In this document: piece after piece, positions 17,607 to 26,370 of the stretch
Layout of the letters: each line of letters begins with the position of its first letter
Position numbering within the stretch: position 1 is the stretch's first letter
Assembly (NCBI RefSeq): GCF_003605385.1
Contig: NZ_QYTV02000001.1
Location: forward strand, 642,249 to 706,248
Source of the DNA: Siminovitchia acidinfaciens
GTDB taxonomy: Bacteria; Bacillota; Bacilli; Bacillales; Bacillaceae_C
Direction: 5' to 3'
DNA length: 64,000 nucleotides
Position numbers and translations under genes: made by a program
Notes under the pieces: model-generated
The model's input: the letters and a program-made list of their open reading frames with translations, nothing else
The model's database searches: none
What the model was told of the DNA's origin: nothing

Positions 17607-18014
17607 ATGAAAAAAAGTCATCTCTGGCTCATTGCAGCGGTTGCCTGGGCCACGGCAATTTTTATCGCCACCCAATCCCCGTCTTCGACCGGCGGGAATA
17701 CCCAATTTTTAATAGAGAAATTCTTAAGGCTGACACCAGAGCAGGCTGCCCTAATCAATTTGGCATTTCGCAAGTTCGTGCATCTTGCTGCGTTCGGCTT
17801 GCTGGCCTTCCTTCTTTATAACAGCTTTGAAAAAAGAAAATATTTTTTGGCCTGGTTCATTACAACCATTTATGCGGCAACGGACGAAATCCACCAATCC
17901 TTCGTTTCTGACCGGACCGCTTCCATATGGGATGTCTGCCTGGATTCGCTCGGAGCCCTAATTGTTTTGGGCTTGATCAAAGCATTAAATCAACGCTCTT
18001 ACAAAAAGGCCTAG
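17607..18014 (+). CDS. VanZ-like family membrane protein
   Basis: 135 residues with about three to four membrane segments and the VanZ core: the KFVHLAAFGLLAFLLY helix and TDEIHQSFVSDRTASIWDV with its conserved acidic, Q, R and D positions. ATG 17607 follows AAGAGGTT. VanZ-domain proteins influence glycopeptide susceptibility or wall synthesis in some species; here only the domain is certain. Its last 30 bp overlap the convergent M14 endopeptidase gene. Confidence 0.85.
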   Translation: MKKSHLWLIAAVAWATAIFIATQSPSSTGGNTQFLIEKFLRLTPEQAALINLAFRKFVHLAAFGLLAFLLYNSFEKRKYFLAWFITTIYAATDEIHQSFVSDRTASIWDVCLDSLGALIVLGLIKALNQRSYKKA

Positions 18015-19169
18015 CATGTGGGCATAGATTTCCTCAAACTGTGACAAAGGAAGTGGGTTTTGGCCAATGCCCAACTCAATAGTAAAGCCCGACTTTCTGA
18101 AATCCTGGATAAACCAATCTTTGTATCCGGCATAGCTGTCAATATAGCGGACGGCCTCATATCCGCTGAGCCTGGCAAAGTCACTTGCAATAATTTGGGA
18201 TTCCGGCGGTTCCAGCCCTTCATAGCCCCAATATATTTCTTGCCCTTGCGTATGAAGGGCGAGCAGCCGGTCATATTTTTCGGTTCTGGCCAATTCCGCC
18301 ATCGTCTTCGTTTCAGGCTCGGAAATCGGGGTATAGCCTGGAAAGTCGCGAGGCCCGGGTTCTTTGGGCTTTCTTTCTTTTTCAAACTCCCAATTCGCGG
18401 GGAACTGTTTATTTAAATCTACCCCACGTATATTCGATTTCCAGCCTGAAAAGTCACGGCTTCCTTTATTAAGCCGGACGAGGTTCTCCTCCCTTTCAGG
18501 CGGAGGACCGTTCAGCACAAGATTGACACCGTCCGGATTCACCATGGGAATGGCAAACAACCGACTGGCTGTATACATCGTTAAAGCGGGTATGCCTTTG
18601 ATCATCAATCCATTTGTCAAAGCAACCATATAGTCATTTAAAAATCTCATGAAAATTGCTGTGGTAATCCATTCATTTGCATGAAAGGAAGCGTTGATTT
18701 GAACTTTTCTTCCTAGCCGTCCGATCTGCATTTCATATAGTGGATGGCCAAGGACACTTTTTCCCGCTTCCCGACGTCCGATAAATGGATAGATGGCTAA
18801 AAGTTTGTTCATGTCACGGGTCATTTTTTGAAAATCATACGGTTCATTTCCATTGATCACCCTAGACATGACTCTCACTGGGATATGGATTAACTGGCCA
18901 ATAGCCAGTTCATTCGGATTGATATTTTGATTTAAAAGCAATAGGGCGTCAATATCAACATTACGGCTATGTGCAATTTTCCAAAAAGTGTCACCTTGCT
19001 GAATAGTATAAGCCCCTATTCGAAATCCGGGAATTTGAATCGTCTGCCCAACTTGAAGGGCGTTTGGATTGGCTAGATTCGTATTGGAATCGAGGATTAA
19101 AATGAATGGAATATGAAATAACAGGCTGTAATGCCAAAGTGTATCCCCTGACCGTACTTTGACTTCCAT
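17985..19169 (-). CDS. LysM-containing M14 gamma-D-glutamyl-L-diamino acid endopeptidase
   Basis: 394 residues. Two LysM repeats (about 3-48 and 53-97) are joined to an M14 carboxypeptidase domain with H163 and E166 (HANEW), ALHTQG as the third ligand region and the catalytic Glu in FTIELGIG. This is the architecture of endopeptidase I of Lysinibacillus sphaericus and YqgT of B. subtilis, which cut gamma-D-Glu-diaminopimelate bonds in peptidoglycan, often during sporulation. No signal peptide is present, consistent with that family. The gene converges on the VanZ-like gene with a 30-bp overlap. Confidence 0.9.
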   Translation of the reverse strand: MEVKVRSGDTLWHYSLLFHIPFILILDSNTNLANPNALQVGQTIQIPGFRIGAYTIQQGDTFWKIAHSRNVDIDALLLLNQNINPNELAIGQLIHIPVRVMSRVINGNEPYDFQKMTRDMNKLLAIYPFIGRREAGKSVLGHPLYEMQIGRLGRKVQINASFHANEWITTAIFMRFLNDYMVALTNGLMIKGIPALTMYTASRLFAIPMVNPDGVNLVLNGPPPEREENLVRLNKGSRDFSGWKSNIRGVDLNKQFPANWEFEKERKPKEPGPRDFPGYTPISEPETKTMAELARTEKYDRLLALHTQGQEIYWGYEGLEPPESQIIASDFARLSGYEAVRYIDSYAGYKDWFIQDFRKSGFTIELGIGQNPLPLSQFEEIYAHMLGLFVRALI

Positions 19170-19195
19170 GGCCGTCCCCCCAAATTGTCTTTATC

Positions 19196-19500
19196 CTGTC
19201 CAGCTTCAGCGCCTAGCCCTTCGATGTCATAGGTAGATTCGGAAAAAATGTACTTTTTCATTATAATTTTTTAGAGGACGTTTTGTTCAGCATGTCGCAA
19301 AGCTGCTTGAAGCATACTAAAGGGGCATCGCATGATGTGATTGAATTCAGCTGCTAGGCTGAAAAGCTGCCTCCATGGGAATCGGCTTATTTGCCCGGGC
19401 TGAACAAGGTGCTGCCGCATTTCTTAAGTGATTAAGAAAGAAAAAAGTTAAACGATAATGTTATTTGTCCAGCTCCCGGCGCCTTCCCCATTTCTTATAA
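19196..19500. other. Intergenic region with dispersed repeat copies
   Basis: TGTCCAGCTTCAGCGCCTAG at 19198 and TGTCCAGCTCCCGGCGCCTT at 19467 are divergent copies of the same short element, the first sharing AGCTTCAGCGCCTA with the inverse copy at 3.0 kb. The 250 bp between them (with AGCTGC/GCAGCT-like self-complementary bits) has no gene I can support. Confidence 0.5.
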
Positions 19501-19578
19501 TTAGTTGTATGTTCATAACAGATAAATATGATGATAGAATAAAAGGAAAAGACCGCCAGGAAAGTAGTGATTTATAAT

Positions 19579-20454
19579 ATGCTTGGAGCGATTGAAGCCG
19601 GAGGGACCAAGTTCGTCTGCGCTATAGGGACCGAGGATGGGAAACTGATCAAACGTTTGGAATTTCCGACGGAAATACCGGAAAAAACAATCCCGCGGGT
19701 AATTGAATTTTTTCGTGCGCATCAGATCTCTGCTCTTGGAATCGGAAGCTTCGGTCCTCTTGATTTGAATAAAAGCAGCGATACATTTGGATATATTACA
19801 TCGACACCGAAACCTGGATGGGTCAACTTTCCATTTGTTGAGACTATGATTGAGGCTCTGAATGTGCCTGTCGCATTTGATACAGATGTGAACGCAGCGG
19901 TTTGGGGGGAATTCCTTTTTGGTGCAAGAAAAGGGCTTGCCAGCTGTCTGTATATAACGGTTGGAACCGGAATCGGTGCAGGAGCCGTTGTTGATGGGAA
20001 GCTTCTTCATGGTCTTTCCCACCCGGAGATGGGGCATATCCACCTCCGCAGGCATCCCGAAGACCAATTCGCCGGCTTTTGTCCGTATCACACAGACTGC
20101 CTGGAAGGGCTGGCGGCCGGTCCGGCACTTGAAAAAAGATGGGGAACGAAAGGGACCGGGCTGTCAGAAGATCATCCCGCTTGGGGAATGGAAGCCTATT
20201 ATCTTGCACAGGCTTTGATGCAATATATTTTAATTCTCTCGCCGGAAAAAATTATCATGGGCGGCGGGGTAATGAAACAGGCACATTTATTTCCCCGCAT
20301 TCATCAAAAAGTCGAGCAATTATCTAGCGGCTTCCTTTCACTGCCAGCGATGAAAAGCTATATCGTGCCGCCAATGCTTGAGAATGATTCCGGCATTATG
20401 GGTGCGTTAATGATGGCGAAAGAAATTTATGATGGCAAAAAATGTAAAAAGTAA
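19579..20454 (+). CDS. ROK-family fructokinase, GmuE/YdhR-like
   Basis: 291 residues starting MLGAIEAGGTKFVCAIG (ATG 19579; an in-frame GTG at 19567 is too close to AGGAAAG). It has the phosphate loop GGTK, the catalytic Asp in AFDTDVNAAVWGE, and a zinc-site variant (GHIHLRR ... FCPYHTDCLEG) with H, C, H and C as in the fructokinase subgroup. It phosphorylates fructose with ATP. No sugar transporter is adjacent, so it may scavenge free fructose or serve a distant locus. Confidence 0.9.
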   Translation: MLGAIEAGGTKFVCAIGTEDGKLIKRLEFPTEIPEKTIPRVIEFFRAHQISALGIGSFGPLDLNKSSDTFGYITSTPKPGWVNFPFVETMIEALNVPVAFDTDVNAAVWGEFLFGARKGLASCLYITVGTGIGAGAVVDGKLLHGLSHPEMGHIHLRRHPEDQFAGFCPYHTDCLEGLAAGPALEKRWGTKGTGLSEDHPAWGMEAYYLAQALMQYILILSPEKIIMGGGVMKQAHLFPRIHQKVEQLSSGFLSLPAMKSYIVPPMLENDSGIMGALMMAKEIYDGKKCKK

Positions 20455-20481
20455 CGGTCGAAAAAGAAATTTTCCCTAATA

Positions 20482-20513
20482 AAAAAGATAGGAGTCTTTA
20501 CTCCTATCTTTCC
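20482..20513. terminator. Bidirectional terminator
   Basis: AAAGATAGGAGT cttt ACTCCTATCTTT between the convergent fructokinase and YvyE genes. Confidence 0.88.
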
Positions 20514-20521
20514 CAATAACA

Positions 20522-21157
20522 TTATTTTACATCTGATTCCATATAGAGTTGTTCGCCATCGGATATGTCGGCCTGTCCATTTGTCAGCTCAGTCATCCAT
20601 TCTTGAAATTCGTTGATTTGATCTTCTTTTACATACACTTCAATTTCAACAGTGTCCGCATAATGGATTTCTTTCAATTGGTAGACAGAGGAACGGATTT
20701 CATTTTCAAGCTTGCCGAGCCATGTATAATCGACCTTCACATGCATGATTGTCATGAGCGTTCTTTGGACGGTCCCGATAGCGTCCAATCCCTCAGAAAC
20801 CGCTCTGCCGTAGGCGCGGATGAGTCCTCCGGCCCCTAACTTAATGCCTCCGAAGTACCTCGTCACGACGACAACCGTATCTTTCAAATTTCTTTTCTTA
20901 AGCACCTCGAGCATCGGAACGCCGGCCGTCCCGCTTGGCTCGCCATCGTCGTTCGCCTTTTGAATCTGGTCGTTCTCACCGATCATATAGGCTGAGCAGT
21001 TATGGGTGGCATTCCAGTGTTCTTTCTTGATTTCCTGTATAAAGGCTTGAGCCTCTTCCTCCGTTTCAGCCCTTTTTAGATGTGTAATGAACCTGGATTT
21101 TTGAATGTTGATCTCATGTGTTCCTTCCGTTTTTACTGTCAAATATTGTGGAAGCAC
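20522..21157 (-). CDS. yvyE: YigZ/IMPACT family protein
   Basis: 211 residues from GTG 21157, preceded by GAAAGGAG at good spacing. The N-terminal UPF0029/Impact domain has KSRFITHLKR, NCSAYMIG, NDDGEPSGTAGVPMLEVL and RYFGGIKLGAGGLIRAYG. The C-terminal ferredoxin-like domain (about 140-205) is the second module of the family. Its function is unclear (possibly translation-related or regulation of amino-acid metabolism). It lies beside degS as yvyE does in B. subtilis, but tagO is not between them. Confidence 0.9.
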   Translation of the reverse strand: MLPQYLTVKTEGTHEINIQKSRFITHLKRAETEEEAQAFIQEIKKEHWNATHNCSAYMIGENDQIQKANDDGEPSGTAGVPMLEVLKKRNLKDTVVVVTRYFGGIKLGAGGLIRAYGRAVSEGLDAIGTVQRTLMTIMHVKVDYTWLGKLENEIRSSVYQLKEIHYADTVEIEVYVKEDQINEFQEWMTELTNGQADISDGEQLYMESDVK

Positions 21158-21337
21158 GACTCTGCTCCTTTCAAAATGCTAAATATTTTCCCAACTAAAA
21201 TAGTGTGTTTAATGAAATTATACATGATATAATAATTTTAGTAGAATGGTAGGTATGTCTTAACGCCTATTTTTTCTAAGCGCTTGCGCTTTCTTACCAT
21301 TATACCAATCCGAAAGGGGGAGCCCTCGAGGAAAAAA

Positions 21338-22498
21338 ATGGCACTGAAAAAAGTAAATATAAAAGAACTGGATAACATTGTCGAACAGATGATCAGCACC
21401 GTGGACCGCAGTAAGGATGAGATTTTTGAAATTGCCGAGCAGTGCCGCCGTGATCATGACAATATATTAAATGAACTGGAAAAAATCAAGGAAGAAGTCA
21501 TGAAAGTTATCGATGAAGGCGATCAATTGGAAGTGAAATCCAGGCTTTCAAGGCAGCGTCTATCCAATTTGAGCATGCACTTCAAAGAATACAGCGAGGA
21601 AGAGGTTCGTACGGCGTACGAACAGGCCCATAGTCTGCAGACAAAATTAATGATTAACCGACAACAGGAAAAACAGCTGAGAGAGCGCAGGGATGACCTT
21701 GAAAGACGACTGATCATTCTACAGCAGACGATTGAACGGGCAGATACCCTTGTTTCGCAAATCTCCATTGTATCTAACTATTTGGTCAGTGACATAAAAG
21801 AAATGGGCGAGGCCCTGGAAGATGCAAAAATGAAGCAGGATTTCGGTTTGCGTATCATCGAGGCACAGGAAGAAGAAAGAAAGCGGTTATCCCGGGAAAT
21901 TCACGATGGTCCAGCCCAGCTGCTCGCAAGTGTTCTGATCCGTTCGGATCTTGCGGAGAGAATGCATTATGAAGAAGGGCCGGAGCAATCGCTTGAGGAA
22001 ATCCGCAGCCTGAAGAAAATGATCCGCACAACTCTTTATGAAGTCAGGCGCATCATTTATGACCTGCGGCCGATGGCACTCGATGATCTCGGGTTGATCC
22101 CGACGTTGAAGAAATACTTGGCGACAGTCGAAGACTATCACAAAACTACAGCTATCGAGTTCCTATATTTAGGGAAGGATACAAGACTTCCGCCAAAATA
22201 TGAAGTAGCTCTTTTTCGTCTCATCCAAGAAGCTGTACATAATGCCTTAAAACATGCTCAGGCAAGGACTATTCAGGTGAAACTGGAAATTCAGCCGGAG
22301 CAGATATATGTACTTGTAAAAGATGACGGCGTCGGCTTTGACGTCAACGTGAAAAAGAGTGACAGCTACGGGATGATTGGAATGAGAGAGCGTGTGGGGA
22401 TTTTGGACGGTATGTTCACTGTTCATTCCAAATTGGGAGCGGGAACAGTGATTTCAATCAAGATACCCCTCGACGCAATGAGAGTAAGCAGTTTTTAA
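21338..22498 (+). CDS. degS: Sensor histidine kinase DegS
   Basis: Cytoplasmic kinase of the DegS-DegU system governing exoenzymes, motility and competence. The 386 residues start at ATG 21338 (MALKKVNIKELD); the longer frame has no support. The N-terminal half is the coiled-coil DegS sensor domain (about 1-180). H189 in REIHDGPAQ is the phosphorylation site, at the same position as I recall for B. subtilis DegS. The ATP-binding domain has EAVHNALKHA and DDGVGFD. It is followed 30 bp later by degU. Confidence 0.96.
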   Translation: MALKKVNIKELDNIVEQMISTVDRSKDEIFEIAEQCRRDHDNILNELEKIKEEVMKVIDEGDQLEVKSRLSRQRLSNLSMHFKEYSEEEVRTAYEQAHSLQTKLMINRQQEKQLRERRDDLERRLIILQQTIERADTLVSQISIVSNYLVSDIKEMGEALEDAKMKQDFGLRIIEAQEEERKRLSREIHDGPAQLLASVLIRSDLAERMHYEEGPEQSLEEIRSLKKMIRTTLYEVRRIIYDLRPMALDDLGLIPTLKKYLATVEDYHKTTAIEFLYLGKDTRLPPKYEVALFRLIQEAVHNALKHAQARTIQVKLEIQPEQIYVLVKDDGVGFDVNVKKSDSYGMIGMRERVGILDGMFTVHSKLGAGTVISIKIPLDAMRVSSF

Positions 22499-22528
22499 AA
22501 AAACAAAAAAATTAAGGGGGAATAACGA

Positions 22529-23209
22529 ATGCAAACAAAAATAGCCATTATTGATGATCACGAATTGTTTCGCGAAGGTGTAAAGAGAATATTGGAATTC
22601 GAGAAGACATTCTCTGTCGTCGCGGAGGGCGCAGACGGCTGTGATGCAGTTGGAATTGTTGAGGAATATTCCCCGGATGTTGTCCTGCTGGATATCAATA
22701 TGAAAAATACTAACGGAATTGAAGCAACACGCCAACTGATGGAAAATTATCCGGATTCCAAAGCGATCATCCTCTCCATCCACGACGAGGAAGCGTACGT
22801 AACGCATGCCATGAAGACTGGTGCTGCGGGATATATGCTGAAGGAAATGGATTCAGAAGAACTTATTGGAGCAATCAAAGTTGTTGCGGGTGGCGGCTCC
22901 TACATCCATCCGAAGGTCACTCACAAATTGGTGAGGGAATACAGACGCTTAGCCAACCAGCAAAACAAAGGAACAGGCTACCAACAGCCGGAAGTGAGAG
23001 TGCCGCTTCATCTGTTGACAAGCCGCGAATGTGAAGTTCTCCAGCTGTTGGCTGATGGAAAAAGCAACCGTGCAATCGGTGAGACACTTTATATAAGCGA
23101 AAAAACAGTTAAGAACCACGTGAGCAATATTTTACAAAAAATGAATGTCAACGATCGTACCCAAGCAGTAATCACTGCCATCAAGAATGGATGGGTCGAA
23201 GTACGCTGA
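22529..23209 (+). CDS. degU: Response regulator DegU
   Basis: 226 residues. Receiver domain 1-120 with the acidic pocket IIDDHELF and phospho-acceptor D55 (LLDINM). LuxR/NarL-type HTH at about 160-220 ([32 protein letters not shown]). It has AAGGGGG before ATG 22529. It forms an operon with degS. Downstream, degV, which follows degU in B. subtilis, is missing and comFA comes directly. Confidence 0.97.
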   Translation: MQTKIAIIDDHELFREGVKRILEFEKTFSVVAEGADGCDAVGIVEEYSPDVVLLDINMKNTNGIEATRQLMENYPDSKAIILSIHDEEAYVTHAMKTGAAGYMLKEMDSEELIGAIKVVAGGGSYIHPKVTHKLVREYRRLANQQNKGTGYQQPEVRVPLHLLTSRECEVLQLLADGKSNRAIGETLYISEKTVKNHVSNILQKMNVNDRTQAVITAIKNGWVEVR

Positions 23210-23216
23210 TATTTGG

Positions 23217-23243
23217 GCCGAAATGCATGATGCATTTCGGCCT
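23217..23243 (+). terminator. Perfect hairpin after degU, atypical terminator
   Basis: GGCCGAAATGCAT g ATGCATTTCGGCC, a 13-bp perfect stem with a one-base loop but only CTTG after it. Without a T-run it may be an inefficient terminator or an mRNA 3' stabiliser. Confidence 0.5.
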
Positions 23244-23383
23244 TGCCGCGGTCTATAGGAAGGGTGGCACCTAAGGTGAACCATCATGAACTGGACAATT
23301 AGCATCGACACTATGATTATTGCAATTAAACTGAAATAATCGCGAGAATCGCCTTTTAACATTATTTTAAATGAGGTGATAAA

Positions 23384-24802
23384 TTGAATACCACGAAATT
23401 TTCCCCGTCGGCAACTCCCCCACGAAAATACTCTCCTGAACTTCAACAGTTTCTATCCGGACGAATGCTCCTTTCCAGTGAACTTCCATTTTCCCAAGAA
23501 GAAATCGACCGGCATTTGAATGCCGGATATATTGAAAAAGTGCCTGGGTTGAACCGCAATACCAAGGGCTGGGTGTGCCACCGTTGCAACAATAATATAC
23601 AGCGGCTTTTCTCCTGGTTTCCGTGTGCTTTGTGCAAGCGTGAATGTGTGTATTGCCGGCATTGTCTCATGATGGGAAGAGTTTCTTCGTGTTCGAGCTT
23701 TTACCGCTGGATAGGACCTGACATTGGATGGGTTCCGGAACAATCTTATTTAGAGTGGGACGGGCAATTATCTGAGGGGCAGGTAGCGGCAGCTGGTGCC
23801 GTAGTTTCTGCTGTGCAAAACAAAGAGGAGTTGCTTGTATGGGCGGTATGCGGAGCTGGAAAGACAGAGGTGCTGTTCCACGGCATTGGAGAATCTTTGA
23901 AGCTTGGCCATCGAGTCTGTATCGCCACTCCTCGGACTGACGTTGTCTTGGAACTGGCTCCCCGTCTTCAGAAAGTGTTTCCTTCCATTTCCGTTGCTGC
24001 TCTATACGGAGGCAGTGAAGACCGCCATCGATTTTCCCCCATCACGATTTCAACTACACACCAACTCCTTCGTTTTCACCATGCCTTCGATACAATGATC
24101 GTCGACGAAGTCGATGCCTTCCCATATACATTTGATGAAAGCCTGCAATGGGCCGTTGAAAAATCAGCCAAACCTGGAGCTGCACGGATATATTTGACTG
24201 CTACCCCAAGCAGGAAGTGGCAGGATGAATGTCGATTTGGAAAACGGAAATTTATTAAAATCCCTGCCCGTTTTCACCGTAAACCTCTCCCGCTTCCTCA
24301 GTTTATGTGGTGTGGTAACTGGCAAAAACGGTTGGAAAGGGACCAGCTTCCGCCATCTGTTTTGAAATGGGCGGATAAACGGCTGAAGTTGGGAAAACAG
24401 GCACTAATTTTTCTTCCCCATATAGAGCTGATGAAAAAATCGCTTCCTCTTTTTCAGCGGCTGCATCCGGCTGTCGAATCCGTTCATGCTGAGGACCCAC
24501 TAAGGAAAGAGAAAGTACAGAGAGTGAGGACAGGCGAAACGCCGATTCTTCTAACGACGACCATTTTGGAAAGGGGCGTCACTTTTCCCAATATAGATGT
24601 AGCTGTTCTGGGAGCGGAAGATGATATTTTTACAGAGTCAGCCCTCGTTCAAATTGCCGGCCGGGTGGGACGCAGTTCGGAATATCCTGCGGGTGATATT
24701 ACATTTTTTCATTATGGTCGCACGAAAGCGATGATTCAGGCTTTGCTTCATATTGACGGGATGAACGAGGAAGCCCGGAAGGCAGGGCTGCTCGATGAAT
24801 AA
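23384..24802 (+). CDS. comFA: Competence helicase ComFA
   Basis: ATP-driven DNA translocase acting at the membrane during transformation. The 472 residues start at TTG 23384 after GAGGTGAT. An N-terminal zinc region has two Cys pairs or more (CHRCNN, CALCKRECVYCRHC). Walker A GAGKTE lies near residue 158, and the DEAD-like box is DEVD. TATPS (motif III) and the late helicase motifs QIAGRVGRSSEYP follow. It overlaps comFC by 8 bp. comFB is absent between them. Confidence 0.95.
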   Translation: MNTTKFSPSATPPRKYSPELQQFLSGRMLLSSELPFSQEEIDRHLNAGYIEKVPGLNRNTKGWVCHRCNNNIQRLFSWFPCALCKRECVYCRHCLMMGRVSSCSSFYRWIGPDIGWVPEQSYLEWDGQLSEGQVAAAGAVVSAVQNKEELLVWAVCGAGKTEVLFHGIGESLKLGHRVCIATPRTDVVLELAPRLQKVFPSISVAALYGGSEDRHRFSPITISTTHQLLRFHHAFDTMIVDEVDAFPYTFDESLQWAVEKSAKPGAARIYLTATPSRKWQDECRFGKRKFIKIPARFHRKPLPLPQFMWCGNWQKRLERDQLPPSVLKWADKRLKLGKQALIFLPHIELMKKSLPLFQRLHPAVESVHAEDPLRKEKVQRVRTGETPILLTTTILERGVTFPNIDVAVLGAEDDIFTESALVQIAGRVGRSSEYPAGDITFFHYGRTKAMIQALLHIDGMNEEARKAGLLDE

Positions 24803-25496
24803 TCATTGTCTGTATTGCGATGCTGTCATCCAGGAAGAAATGACGTGGAGAAAATTTCTTTTTGGTGCTCCGGAGCAGAAGCTATGCAAGACGTGTACAG
24901 GGAAGCTGGCGATAATCACCGGTCCAACTTGCCGAAAGTGTTCTCGGCCTCTTGCTGAACTGGCTTCCGAGTACATTCATGAAGACATTTGTCGCGACTG
25001 CTTTCGTTGGAAACAAGATTCAAAGTGGGAAGGTATTCTTGAACGCAATGTTTCCATATATCAATATAATGATTTTTTAAAAGAGTTGATGGCACGATAT
25101 AAATATCGCGGGGATTATGTACTGGCGAAAGCATTTTCGCAGGAAATACGAGACGCCCTTTCAGAAGCATCATTCGATTTGGTGGTGCCGATTCCGTTAA
25201 GTGAGGAGCGGTTGATGGAGCGCGGCTTCAATCAAGCTGCTGGCTTAGCGGTCGGAGCTGGTTTTAAAACACTTGATGCTCTCGTAAGAATCCATGGCGA
25301 AAAACAATCGAAGAAGTCCCGTGAAGAGAGAATTCATTTGTCACAGGTTTTTAAAGTGGATCAAACCGTTTCAGGAAAAAGCATTTTTTTAATAGATGAT
25401 ATTTATACAACAGGATCGACGCTGCATCATGCAGCGCATGCTTTGATGCAAGCCGGAGCTAAAAGCGTGAGTTCTTTTACACTGGCAAGAGGTTGA
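24795..25496 (+). CDS. comFC: Competence protein ComFC (phosphoribosyltransferase-like)
   Basis: 233 residues. Four CxxC-type pairs near the N-terminus (CLYC, CKTC, CRKC, CRDC) suggest zinc fingers, followed by a type I phosphoribosyltransferase fold with the PRPP loop FLIDDIYTTGST. It partners ComFA in DNA uptake. The 8-bp overlap with comFA implies translational coupling. Confidence 0.95.
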   Translation: MNNHCLYCDAVIQEEMTWRKFLFGAPEQKLCKTCTGKLAIITGPTCRKCSRPLAELASEYIHEDICRDCFRWKQDSKWEGILERNVSIYQYNDFLKELMARYKYRGDYVLAKAFSQEIRDALSEASFDLVVPIPLSEERLMERGFNQAAGLAVGAGFKTLDALVRIHGEKQSKKSREERIHLSQVFKVDQTVSGKSIFLIDDIYTTGSTLHHAAHALMQAGAKSVSSFTLARG

Positions 25497-25516
25497 ATTT
25501 TTCAGCGAAGTTTATC

Positions 25517-25543
25517 TAAACAATTATTCAGATAAACCGATAT
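25517..25543 (+). promoter_or_regulatory. SigD-type promoter upstream of flgM
   Basis: TAAA at 25517-25520, then 15 bp, then ACCGATAT at 25536-25543: one mismatch from TAAA-N15-GCCGATAT. It drives flgM and probably the genes after it. Confidence 0.85.
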
Positions 25544-25580
25544 AATAGATACGTAACGTTGAAAGCAAGGAGGTTATTTA

Positions 25581-25847
25581 ATGAAAATCAATTCTTTCAA
25601 CAGACCTGATACGAATCCGTATTCAAAACAGATTAATCACGTAGAAAAACAAACCCGCACAGAACGTATCGAGGCGGATCAAATACAAATTTCCAAAGAA
25701 GCCAAAGAGCTTCAGCAAACATCCAAATATGACGCAGAGCGGTCAGCTCGCATAGATCATTTGAAAAATCAGATCGAACAGGGCAATTATAAAGTCGATC
25801 CGAAAAAAGTTGCGTATAGCATAGCGAAATACTACTTCAATCAATAA
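25581..25847 (+). CDS. flgM: Anti-sigma-D factor FlgM
   Basis: 88 residues, AAGGAGG before ATG 25581. The C-terminal sigma-binding half has DHLKNQIEQGNYKVDPKKVA, the family hallmark. It holds SigD inactive until the hook-basal body is complete. It is headed by its own SigD-type promoter, giving a feedback loop. yvyF, which precedes flgM in B. subtilis, is absent. Confidence 0.94.
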   Translation: MKINSFNRPDTNPYSKQINHVEKQTRTERIEADQIQISKEAKELQQTSKYDAERSARIDHLKNQIEQGNYKVDPKKVAYSIAKYYFNQ

Positions 25848-25865
25848 TTGAAAGGAGGCTGCTCC

Positions 25866-26351
25866 ATGTCTGCAGAGACTTTGATTAACAATCTGACCAA
25901 GCAATATCAACTGCATGAGGCTTTGCTGAAAAATGCCCTCAAAAAAACGGAAGTCCTGAAAAAAGGCGATGTGGACAGCCTTCAGGAAATCATGCGTGAA
26001 GAACAAAAGCTGACAACAGCCATCACTATGATGGAAAGTGAGCGGCAGACGGCTGCGCAGTCGTTTTTAAAGAAAAACGGAGACGGCCAGATAACGATGG
26101 CGGACTGCATAGCAGAGGCAACCCCTGAGGCGGCGGAAACGCTGCGGGCATTACAGGAGCAATTGGTTTCAGTGATAAACAAGCTCCAGGAACAGAATGA
26201 ACTGAACAAGCAGCTCATCTACCAGTCATTGCAATTCGTCAACATGAACCTGGACATGTTGCAGCCAGAAAAAGAGACGGCTACTTACGGCAGGCCGGAC
26301 ACAAGAAAACAAACGAAACTAGGCAAGTCTTTCTTCGATTCAAAGGCTTGA
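25866..26351 (+). CDS. flgN: Flagellar export chaperone FlgN
   Basis: 161 residues; ATG 25866 lies 7 bp after AAAGGAGG, which itself overlaps the in-frame codons from 25848, so the shorter start is right. It is almost wholly helical, with heptad-like stretches (LHEALLKNALKKTEVLKKG). Corresponds to YvyG. It binds the C-termini of FlgK and FlgL, the next two genes, before export. Confidence 0.88.
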   Translation: MSAETLINNLTKQYQLHEALLKNALKKTEVLKKGDVDSLQEIMREEQKLTTAITMMESERQTAAQSFLKKNGDGQITMADCIAEATPEAAETLRALQEQLVSVINKLQEQNELNKQLIYQSLQFVNMNLDMLQPEKETATYGRPDTRKQTKLGKSFFDSKA

Positions 26352-26370
26352 TTAAAACGGAGGAAATCAC

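Noticed and set aside
17404-17610. Plus-strand frame of 68 codons between the LCP and VanZ-like genes
   Set aside because: It starts inside the 52-bp repeats, has no ribosome site, and overlaps the VanZ-like start in another frame.
23217-23243. Operator palindrome after degU
   Set aside because: Its location directly after a stop codon and the one-base loop fit an RNA hairpin better than a protein site.
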